Shown in pieces: positions 1 to 33,449 of a stretch of DNA of 64,000 nucleotides. This DNA is from Haliclona indistincta (taxonomy: Eukaryota; Porifera; Demospongiae; Haplosclerida; Chalinidae), in contig OZ024792.1 in the NCBI GenBank assembly GCA_964017065.1, positions 8,273,385 through 8,337,384 of the forward strand. The letters run 5' to 3'. A program made the translations under genes and the position numbers. How positions within the stretch are numbered: the stretch's first letter is position 1; each line of letters starts with the position of its first letter. The notes beneath the pieces were generated by a model. It did no database searches and was not told the DNA's origin. It worked only from the letters and a program-made list of their open reading frames with translations.

Positions 1-23896
<23,896 letters not shown>

Positions 23897-23939
23897 CAGA
23901 GACCCTCAACACATCACTTCGTTATGTTATTCAATTATT

Positions 23940-23945
23940 AATAAA
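23940..23945 (+). terminator. Polyadenylation signal of katanin gene
   Basis: AATAAA 43 bp after the stop codon. Confidence 0.6.
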
Positions 23946-24346
23946 AAGGTAATTATTACTTTTGTGACGGGCACGCCCCCTCATTAGGTGGCGTTTACAC
24001 GATGACAATTTTTGGAGACTTTTGTCCCCGTTTAGGTACTAGTCTTTCGGATCAATGAAAACGGATCGAGACATGTAAAACGCACTTGTAAACACACTTG
24101 ATTTCTCAGCCTTATCAGTTCTAATGAATACATGCCTGTGCGCTGAGCTAAGATCTACATACATGTAGTTAGTACACAACAGCTCCAGATAAATTGATGA
24201 TAGCATACATGTAGCTACTCATACATGCACTAACAGACTACATGTAACGTTCAGTTGATTGGCACATCACAGAAGGCCTCAAGAAAAGACTGATACCAAA
24301 GCCTGCTCTCGAAAACTCCACGCCCACATTTCATTTGCATTCCACG
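23946..24346. other. Intergenic DNA with dispersed-repeat fragments
   Basis: No gene seen. It contains gcgtttacacgatgac and, inverted, cttgtaaacac, resembling ends of a small MITE. The motif gtgcgctgagcta (about 24140) is shared with the SPRY-intron insertion. Confidence 0.5.
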
Positions 24347-25756
24347 ATGAAACTGGGTTCAAAGATACTCTACTTTCTAGCCGGAGCGCTGTCAGTGACT
24401 GTCTTGGTCGTGTTCGCCTATCTGAATGGCGAGCTGTTCTGTAGCTCCTCTGGGCGTCGTGTTAGAGAGGAACCCGTCATGACGGTCCCTGTCGTGACGA
24501 CAGCAGTCAGTGATTACCCGGCGAGGGATCAATACGCTCTTCCTCCTTCAATCGGTGTGGGGAAATGGAACAGCACTTGCTCTTACACAATCGTTATTCA
24601 GACATACAGACGTAACGACATCTTGCACCGCGTCCTGGCTCACTACTGCACGTTCTGTGAGGCGCATAAGATCCTTGTGGTGTGGAACAATATCGGACAT
24701 CCTGTTCCCGAGGTCCTGTCTAACAAGGCTCGTAATTGCTGTCCAACACTGCTGTTTCTTGAACAAACGAGGAATAGTATCAGAAATAGATTCTATCCGT
24801 ATCCAGAGATACAGACGGAAGGTGAGTGGTAGCCATGCAGCCAGCTGGTGGTAAATGAGTTGGTTTGATTGCAGCAATCCTGTCACTTGATGACGATCTC
24901 ATCATTAGTAGAAGAGATGTGCAGTTTGGCTGCAGAGTGTGGAAGGTAATGTGGTTTGAGTTGATGTTGCCACTACTCAATGAGGTTGCCTCATATTTTC
25001 TGCCTTTCAATGTGTTGAAATTTTCTTCAGTTTTGTACAAGCTGTACAGCCATGCATAACTATGAAATAGCGACTCGTTTTTCAGTTTTCCATGGTTGCA
25101 CGCTTCTTGGAATGATAGGCTCCTGATGGCACACTGCATGATATTGATACAACTTGCTGCTTGGTTGAGCACATCGTCATGTTAAGTTATGCATCATCTA
25201 ATGTGCTGCATGTATTCTACAGAAATGGCAGCATCTGATAGTAGGCTGGTTGCCAAGGAAACATGGTCAGTGGTCCAATGGCAACAGGACTACCTACACA
25301 TATTATCGTGGTCTGTCTAAAGGACGGTTTGCGCCATACTCTATGGTTCTGACTGGAGAAGCATTTATTCATATATCATATTTCAAGATGTTCACACATA
25401 GTTTACCTGAGGAGGTGAAACAAATGATAGATACTCTTATGAACTGTGAAGATATAGCCATGAATGTGATGGTAGCTGATGTGCTGGCTAAATCAGGTCA
25501 TCCTCAATGCTCAGGACTCAGGCTGCAGCCATCTAGCCGAATAAGGAACTTGGAAAAACAATCGAGTGAGTGTTGTGGAGGTAGTTTATGATGTATCACT
25601 CTGCTGTTGCTTGCTGTAGAAATGGGCTTCACTGGATTATGGAGAAGATCTGATTCAAAAGACAGCAGAGGACATTGCTTAGAGAAACTGGATAAAATTT
25701 ATACTTCATTACCGCTGAGATATTCGGACCTAATGATCTCTCCAAACAGCTTCTAA
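24347..25756 (+). CDS. EXTL2: EXTL2-like GT64 glycosyltransferase, copy 1
   Basis: EXTL2 transfers N-acetylhexosamine to the glycosaminoglycan linkage region in the ER/Golgi. Exons 24347-24821, 24875-24945, 25223-25565 and 25620-25756 give 341 aa. The protein starts with a type II signal anchor (ILYFLAGALSVTVLVVFAYL). The GT64 core follows: TIVIQTYRRNDILHRVL, LVVWNNIG, the metal-binding LSLDDDLII (DDD), FAPYSMVLTGEAF, NCEDIAMNVMVAD, and C-terminal LPLRYSDLMIS, close to LPLRYSNIMIS of EXTL2. A paralogue with identical intron positions begins 96 bp downstream. The length fits human EXTL2 (330 aa), so it lacks the exostosin half of EXT1/EXT2/EXTL3. Confidence 0.88.
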
Positions 25757-25852
25757 CAATCATAATGCAAAATAATTATTCGGAAAAATTTATCTAACGC
25801 CCGTCAATAAATTGGGGGGCGGGTCTGCTAGCTCCTCACGATCACATACACG

Positions 25853-27080
25853 ATGTGGTGTTGCTGCAGGAGAAAGCTAGTCAAGATACTGTGCGGGCTG
25901 TTCATCGTCACTGTAGCTGTCCTGTTTCTAAACTCATTGAGACTTCCAGTAGTCGGTACAAAATCGCACACCACAGCAGCAGCAGCTAGCAGGCGATCGC
26001 CGTCCAGAAAACGGGCGGGCCTGCAGGATGCAGATATCGAGCCCTTCCTGGATGAAGCAAACTTCACCATCGTGATCCAGACGTACAGGCGCAATGATCT
26101 TCTGTATAGGCTTCTGACACACTACTGCAAGTTCGAAGCTGTCGATCGCATCATTATTGTGTGGAACAATGTGAACATTTCTGTGCCTGACTTCTTGCAC
26201 TACATACCATGCGGACCACAGCTGTTCTATCTGAAGCAGCTGGAGAATACCATCAGAAACCGCTTCCAACCATTTTCTCAGATCAGAACAGAAGGTGCTA
26301 ACTCTTAAAGCATGCATCTCTGTGTGTGTTAGCTACATGTACTAAGATATATAGCTTTGCAGGATGGAATGAAAGGATCTGTTATCTTAGCCACATACTA
26401 CAGTGCTGCTATGTTGTCTTGCTGCAGGAATAGCTTCAGTGGATGATGACCGCCTCATATCGGAAGAGGATCTCATGTTTGCCTTCAGTGTTTGGCAGGT
26501 CAGCAGCTGTGTAACAAGACAGCTTACTCTAATATTTACTGATTTTAGAAATGGAAGCACCTTATTGTTGGTTGGTTACCGAGGGTGCATGAGGAGGTTG
26601 GACCAGGCATGTATCACTATAACAGAGCTCTAGAGCGGAAACGTTATGCCAAGTACTCAATGATCCTGACCGGAGAGTGTTTCCTTCATGCCTCTTATCT
26701 TCATCTGTTCAACTCCACCTTGCCCAAATCAATTCATAACATGATTGATGACATTCAGAGCTGCGAGGACATTGCTATGAATGTGCTTGTAGCACATCAC
26801 TTAGCAAAGTCTGGTAATCCACAGTGTCCTGGACTACTAGTCAAGCCCAAGAAAAAGATTGAAAACTTAGAGAATGAAACAAGTAAGTGAATGTACATTT
26901 CAGCAACACCTATTGGATCTACAAGTTAATCCACTTTTCATAGAATCAAAGTTCAGAGGATTATGGAAAAGACCAAATGATATTAACACAAGGCACAAGT
27001 GTCTGGATCGACTCGCTCAAGTATTTGGTAGTATGCCTCTAAGATATTCACACATAGTGGTTTACCCAACAAATCCATGA
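25853..27080 (+). CDS. EXTL2: EXTL2-like GT64 glycosyltransferase, copy 2
   Basis: Tandem paralogue of the preceding gene. Exons 25853-26294, 26428-26498, 26549-26882 and 26944-27080 give 327 aa. The N-terminus is MWCCCRRKLVKIL followed by a hydrophobic anchor. Core motifs are retained: TIVIQTYRRNDLLYRLL, IIVWNNVN, SVDDDRLIS (DDD), YSMILTGECFLHA, SCEDIAMNVLVAH and MPLRYSHIVVYP. Exon 2 (71 nt) and exon 4 (137 nt) have the same length and phase as in copy 1, so the pair arose by gene duplication after the introns were present. The stop is 62 bp from the stop of the convergent KDSR gene. Confidence 0.87.
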
Positions 27081-27142
27081 TCATCATACATGTACAAATT
27101 TCAAATTTAAATACTAGTTGTTAATGAGCAAATTTTAAAGTT

Positions 27143-28481
27143 TCAAGCTACTCCTCCTCGAACGATTTTATTAAAGATGACGTTGTAACCACTAGCAACG
27201 ATACGGAACACACCCATCAGTAGACCCTGTGATAACGAGATAGAGCTATGTGAACATAAAGCAGTAGACTACCTGAGTGAACAGCTCAAACAAGGAAGAG
27301 AATGGGCTGGCTCCTGATGTGAGAGTAGCCAACATGAATCCATCAAACCCATGAGATATATAGAACACTCCTCGCTCCACTCCTGTTAGCACCTCAGCTG
27401 CGATCTGCTCAGGCTCCATCACCTGTCCATAAGAGGCTAGTTCCTTTACCATCTGTGGTCGCTCCAACAGCTCAGCTTGTAGCTGTGGTGTGTCTGTGAG
27501 GAAGAAGAGGAGTAAGTGAAGCTTGAGGTGGTAACCACTCACTAGTGTCACACGGGAATGAAACACTGATATCAATATTGTATGGTTCAACCTCCATTTG
27601 AAGTGTTTCTGCTAGTCCACGCAGTGCATACTTTGATGAAGAATAAGCTGTATAACCATATAGTCCCAGCTGTAGACAGATCGAAGCAGACAGTAGTAGA
27701 TGCCGCTTCACTCACTTGTCCAGCTTGTGAACTAATGAAGACTACCTTACCTCTCCTATTCTGTATCATCGAAGGCAAGACAGCCTTGGTGACGGCCACA
27801 CTACCAATCAGATTGGTCTGCATTATATTCTGAGAAGAAGAGGATTTAAGAGATGTGTTATAGCACTCACTCTATAAACATCCAGAGGTGTGTTGATGAG
27901 AGGAGCTGTATGAGTGATACCAGCACAGTTAATGAGGACATCAACTGGACTGCTGCCGACTAGCTCCTACAGCAGAGGAGAGGGATAGCATGCAGCAAGA
28001 ACACAACACACCTCTTCCACAATCTGTTGCACTTGTTGACTGCCAACATCAGCTGCTATGATATGGACATCCTGTACAAGGAGTATTTGAATATCTAACG
28101 ACCCAGCTACACTATCCGCCTACTTGAAGACGAAACTGCTTTTGTTGCTGTAGTTTCGCTTGTGTTGACTCTAGCTTGGCCTGGAAGCACACAGTAACAT
28201 ATATAGTCATCTGTGTTCAGTATCTCACCTTATTCCTCGCTAACAGAGTGACTTGTTTCGCTCCACGGCTCAACGCACACTCGGCTAGACACTTACCGAT
28301 ACCACTCGAGCCACCAGTGATCTGGCGCGGCAGCGAGATGGTGGTTCATCACACGTGGACATCAGTCACTCACCAACACATGCTTCCCCTGAAACGAGAA
28401 GGTCCTCCATCGAGAGGTAAAGAAAAGCCCTGCGAGAGTGGTCGCGACCACGAGCAACACTGCTGCCAATACGCCCACCAT
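27143..28481 (-). CDS. KDSR: 3-ketodihydrosphingosine reductase
   Basis: KDSR reduces 3-ketodihydrosphingosine to dihydrosphingosine with NADPH, on the cytosolic face of the ER. Nine exons (28374-28481, 28229-28321, 28124-28180, 28012-28071, 27871-27966, 27716-27829, 27543-27669, 27273-27493, 27143-27226) give 319 aa; human has 332. The N-terminal TM anchor is [20 protein letters not shown]. The SDR cofactor site is ITGGSSGIG, followed by INCAG, the active-site Ser in VFISSQAGQ, and [10 protein letters not shown] (YxxxK). The C-terminus has two hydrophobic stretches, as in KDSR. All junctions are GT-AG and in phase. Confidence 0.92.
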
Positions 28482-28608
28482 TTTTTTAATGAGACACGCC
28501 TACCACTAACAGATCAATAATGAGGATAAAAAGAGCGCTGTCTACTATAATAGGTTAATAATAGTTAGTGTAGTATAGTAGTGCATTATATCAGTTGCAC
28601 CCGCATCA

Positions 28609-29334
28609 TCAGATGTCTTGGATCTCGCTAATAGCTTTCTCTAGTTCTGTCTTTGCTTCCTCATATTTGTTCTCTGCTATCTCAACCTCCCCTGGTAACA
28701 AGAACAACACATAGCGGCGACACACAACAATATCACTACTCACTTTCTGCTATCTCCATCTTCCGTTGCAGCATTTGAGTATTCTCTCTAAAGCAATATA
28801 GCACAGCGAGACATGTAATAATAATATCAGTAATGACACTGCTGCATGCGTGCGTGGTATGCGTTTCATGCCACGGTGGGAGTGTCACTGTGTCAGCTGG
28901 CGCGAATTTCATAACATCGACTGTCAACCACTTTCAAAACTCGCGAGTACTATTTCGTGAACATTTCGCGCCTTGTGCAAACTAGTGAATAACATCAGTC
29001 CACTATGGAGTGTGCCGCGGTAACTTACCGCTGGAGATTTTCTACTTGTTCCTCTGCGCCCTCTGCTCGTTTGGTCAGGTCTTCCACTCTATCTTCTGCG
29101 TTTTCGAGATCTTCCTCAAGAAGTTTAATTTTTCGCTTTAGTCCTTCTACTTCTGTCTCCAACTAGTAAACCAGCATTATTAAATTATTACTGCAGTATT
29201 AATATTACTACGATACCCACCTCGTCTAGTTTTCCCAACGCTTCCTTCTTGCTCTCGTTAGCTTCGTCGGCTTTTGCTTGCGCATCAACAGATTCCATGC
29301 GCAGTTGCGACATTTTCCTCTTTAGTTGTTCCAT
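28609..29334 (-). CDS. Short tropomyosin-like coiled-coil protein 1 (124 aa)
   Basis: Exons 29221-29334 (114 nt), 29029-29162 (134 nt), 28744-28787 and 28609-28691 give 124 aa of almost pure coiled coil. It begins MEQLKRKMSQLRMESVDAQA and includes EGLKRKIKLLEEDLENAEDR, close to the tropomyosin segment LNRRIQLVEEELDRAQER. It ends SEIQDI. The first exon has the 38-codon length and the second the 134-nt length of vertebrate TPM exons 1a and 3. It is much shorter than muscle tropomyosin (284 aa), so it may be a truncated paralogue that binds actin weakly or pairs with the neighbouring gene's product (inference). Confidence 0.75.
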
Positions 29335-29696
29335 TGTCGGCAGTGAACTCGTTGATCAAGCGGCGACTATAAACGAGCAACAATAACTCAACAGTAATTA
29401 TGCTCTGTAGCAAATGAAGATTTCACCAACTGGTTTTGATTTTGCTCTGCAAGTTACTGATGATATACGCCCACGCGTACGCCGTGTCGCACGTGATCGA
29501 TATCCCCGGATGCTCCTGGCTGGGAAGGAGGCTGGCTAATGATGTTTTAACATGAAAACTGTCACACACAAAATTAATAATAATAAAGATGCACACACTA
29601 ATGCATGTTGATAATAATACAAGATTGACTGATGATTCTAAAGTGACTTGCTAATACTATTGTCAGCTCAACGGGTCTGTATATTGGTCATCATGA
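29335..29696. other. Intergenic region between tropomyosin-like genes
   Basis: No gene seen in 362 bp. It holds the promoter of copy 1 and the 3' UTR of copy 2 is adjacent. AT-rich, with no repeat family recognised. Confidence 0.5.
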
Positions 29697-31059
29697 CTAC
29701 ACTTCACTCAGCTCTGCCAATGTCACATCCAATTCTCTTTTGGCAGAGTCATATTTTTCCTCAGCCTTATCGAGATCAGCTATATAATAACATTTATTAA
29801 TCCTTAATCACACAGCAATGATAATGGCTACCTTCAAGTTTCTCAATCTGGTTTTGATCCTGAGCTCTTGACCTATAAGATACACAGTAATAGTGACATC
29901 ATATATTATAAGATACACTGTAATAGTGACATCAATTTCACCATAGCTGTACCTTTTAAATTCTTCTACTTGTTGTTCAAGGTCATTGTTCTTCTCCTTC
30001 AATTCAGTACATTTATCCTCTACAAGCTCTAAATCATTTTCCAATAGCGTGTACTTGCCCTTCAGCTGCTGTAACTCTTGTTCTCTCTATAATAGAATCA
30101 TACTATAAACAACAGCTCGCGCTGGCTGTTAGTCGTAACAATACATCATCAACCTGCCAACTAGGAAACTATAGCACCAACTCACTGCTTCTGCTCTCTC
30201 TTCAGCGCTTTTCTTCTCACTCATAAGTGATTCAGCTCTTTCTGTGGCGTCATCTGCTTCCTTTTTTAGGTGACCAGATCGATTCTCCCTATAGGTGCAA
30301 CCATATAGAAGTGTGTGTGTGTGTGTTAACCACACTGCCCACATCAAGGAGTACAGACCAGGTGTTCACATTCCACTCTACTAGGTACAATAGTAAAAGC
30401 TGCTCAGGATTCCATTCATTGACTACATACCATTAATGTTTGGCTCATAAAATACTGTCTACCAACTACAGAAGCCGTCACAGTGAGTGTTTTTGGGTCT
30501 ATATTAGCTCTTCAATGCTGTGTAATTGTGTTGCTGGTAACATAGTTAGTGCCAGGGCTTGATTGGTAATCCGTAAACAAACCATGATCACCATGTATGG
30601 TCACACACACTAATCTAATAATTATCACCCACTGCAGGAGCTCATGGAGTCAGTGAGTGCATTATATTGAGCTAGTAGCAGCTAATATTGGTTTGAGAAC
30701 AGCTGTTGTCTAGTGTATTGAGCTAGGCACTACTTGCAGCATCATAACACGACACACACCTTTTATACTCCTCTAACTCTGACTCGAGGTCCTTTACTCG
30801 TGCTGATAATTCATCCACTTTATCCTCAGCTTTTTCAAGATCGTCTTGTGTAAGAGTCATTTTTCTCTTTAAGTCATCGACTTCTTGCTGAGCCTACAGC
30901 AGCAGTAGCGAACTGTGCTATACTCGCACAACAAGAAACACGTACCTTATCTAGCTCATCAATTGCTTCTTTTTTCCCTCTCTCCGCATCTTCGCATTTC
31001 TCTATTGCTTCTTCTTTCTCTGTTCGTAACTTGCTCAACTTGAATTTTATCGCTTCCAT
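29697..31059 (-). CDS. Short tropomyosin-like coiled-coil protein 2 (202 aa)
   Basis: Exons 30946-31059 (114 nt), 30760-30893 (134), 30186-30288 (103), 29953-30086 (134), 29832-29872 (41) and 29697-29779 (83) give 202 aa. It begins MEAIKFKLSKLRTEKEEAIE, like MDAIKKKMQMLKLDKENA of tropomyosin. It continues DDLKRKMTLTQDDLEKAEDK and LKGKYTLLENDLELVEDKC. The two 134-nt exons encode alignable blocks, suggesting internal exon duplication. The last exon (83 nt) matches the last exon of the neighbouring gene in length and sequence style (AEEKYDSAKRELD versus AENKYEEAKTELE). Probable role: actin-filament coiled coil. Confidence 0.78.
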
Positions 31060-31448
31060 TATTAGCTGTTGCTAGCTGGATGGGTAGAGTGTCCTGCTCG
31101 CTGTATCAACTAGTATATATAGCTGATGCTGCTGGATCAGGTTGGCTAGCAAAATGCTCGACAACCAAATATTGCAGGCTGGAATGCAGTATGCGGTCGC
31201 GTGAGCTGGCAACCAGCATTCCTACATCACCGACCACAGTTTCCGCTCGCATAGCACTACCCCACAACTATCAACAAGCGGCAGATGGTAACACAGTCAG
31301 TTGTTGAAATAAGAACAATAACACTGATTGTTGGTCTATATATTCCAAGGATCTCCAGACACACTGAGGTCGGCCATGTCCTCGCTCAGCATTTGTGTAG
31401 CTATAATTGAACGAGAAATGCTGATGATGAGCAGTACTGTAATGAGTG
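31060..31448. other. Intergenic region, tropomyosin-like 2 / STRAD
   Basis: No gene seen in 389 bp. Open frames on the plus strand lack similarity. It should contain the tropomyosin-like 2 promoter and the STRAD 3' UTR. Confidence 0.5.
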
Positions 31449-32885
31449 CTAACCGAGCTGAGGGTCTGGTGTCAGCTGTGAGGGGTCTAGAGGAACTACT
31501 GGTAGCAGCAACTCCTTTAGACTAGGAAGAGATGAAGACCTCCTGCGCATCTGGATGATCAACACATAACAGCTGCTGCAGATGCTAGCAGTACATGACG
31601 TACCTTGAGAAATGAGAGAGAGAGGAGCTTAGTAGTGTTGGGTCTATGTGCGGGATTAGGATCAACGCACATGTCCACCACCTACACAGGAAAGAGTTCA
31701 TTAATCTATTCTAGCACATTTATACCTTAAAGAATGTCTTAGAGAAGTTTTGTATTGGGTAATCACTGTCTTGACGATGTAACAACATGGGCGGATGACC
31801 CCGTAGCTTCAACATCATTATCTGATGTCACAGAATAGTGAGAGGGAGTGAGCGATTGAAGAGAGGCTTACTTCAGTTAGTGGTAGACCGGCAAATGGGG
31901 CTTCACCAGTAGCTAATTCAAGAGCGGCAATTCCAATACTGTATATATCAGATTTGTATGAGTAACCATAGAGATCCTGCGCCAGCACTTCAGGAGCTAG
32001 GAAGCATATATTGTCACCAGTACCAGAGAAGTGACCATGTAGAGCCTAGAGCAAGGTGAAACACACCATATCCTCCTCCTAGCAACACAGACCTTACTCC
32101 TGGCACCTCCGTCTACCACGGACACCATACTCCTTAAACCAGAGAGCTTCACTATCCCACTCTCATGAATTAGGAAGTGCTTGGACCGCACACTTCTACA
32201 ACAAACCACACCCACTGTGTATTACAGAGCAGCACAATACTAACCTATGTATATATGAGAGATTATGGAGATAGTGTAGCCCCTGTACCACATCACGCAG
32301 AATCAGAGCTATGATGTTCTCTCTGAATCCATTACTAAATGCTTTAGACGAGTGCATGATGTCAGCACATGATCCTAATAGGAGAGGAACTTGATGCCGG
32401 CGGCCGGGTCACCAATGCACTCACCATAATGTGTTAGTGACTGTATAGCCCATAGTTTACAGCCAGTCACAAAGCTACAGTGATATCCTATGATATTAGG
32501 ATGGCTGACCAACTGGGATAGCTTCATCTCATGTTGAACCTCAGCTAGCTGTTCCCCTGTTAGTGGATCAAGATCCACCTGACGTACCACCACGAACGAA
32601 CGAGATGGAGCATGGCGAGCTAGTAAGATGCTGGCTAGACCATAACAACCCACACCTGTGGTGTATGAACCAATGACACGCATCACACAATGAATGCTAC
32701 GGTACCTATTGATAGATAGAACTTGTAGTCACTAGGTATGGGCGTGTACTTGGCGGTGGGCGGGGCTTCAGAGGATGTTTGTGTCACAGTTAATTCCTAG
32801 AGCATGCAGACACTTGATAACACACACACGCACACACACACCACATAGCACAAACCGTGGAGAGAGAGTGAGCGGGACTAGCCAT
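31449..32885 (-). CDS. STRADA: STRAD pseudokinase (LKB1 adaptor)
   Basis: STRAD is a STE20-related pseudokinase that, with MO25, activates LKB1 allosterically. Nine exons (32856-32885, 32706-32796, 32425-32655, 32245-32374, 32093-32195, 31872-32045, 31726-31821, 31604-31681, 31449-31550) give 344 aa. The VAIK lysine is Arg (FVVVRQVDL), the HRD triad is YIHRSVRSKHFL, and the DFG position reads LSGLRS, all as in STRAD. GFRENIIALILRDVVQGLHY, YSYKSDIYSIGIAALELATG and the tail FLKMRRRSSSLPSLKELL support it. The C-terminal WEF motif that binds MO25 in vertebrate STRAD is absent from this model. STRADA versus STRADB cannot be decided. Confidence 0.9.
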
Positions 32886-33449
32886 AGCAACTGGTAGCGG
32901 CTGGGTCGTGGGGGCAACTCGTGACCGCTCACCACAGCATGGCCACTATGAGTATGATGGCGGAATGTATCACAGAGGTTATTACTCTAGCGTTGCTCAC
33001 CATTCAGCCAGCTTGCCAGATCAAGCTACAGGATCAGAGGCTGTGCTGCAGTAGTACTAGTGACAACGACGTATACGCGTAACGTACCGACGCGCGGGAA
33101 AATTACGCAGGAATGATAAATTTTGTCACCAGTGTCAAAAAATTATTATTATTATTACTAGATACTACTCAATAATAAAAAGATTACGGTAAGCTTATGT
33201 AGTAACAATGTTTGTATGCGTTGCATGCATGCATGCCCTCTTCTCTCTATACTCCCTTATATTAGTTATAGTGACGGATAATCAAAAGCAAAACGTTACC
33301 ATACAAACGGTATCTGCATAACGATAGGAAGACACAATGCAAAACGCACGATACTATAAACCGATACATTATATACAGTGTGCAGTGTAACATGATGGAA
33401 TGATATGGAATGATAAACAGTTTATTATCACAGGTAATGATAGGACGCA
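32886..33449. other. Intergenic region, STRAD / nucleobindin
   Basis: No gene seen. It holds the STRAD promoter side and the nucleobindin 3' UTR. An (ATT)n run sits near 33140. Confidence 0.5.
33421..33426 (-). terminator. Polyadenylation signal of nucleobindin gene
   Basis: AATAAA on the minus strand, 24 nt after the stop codon. Confidence 0.6.
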
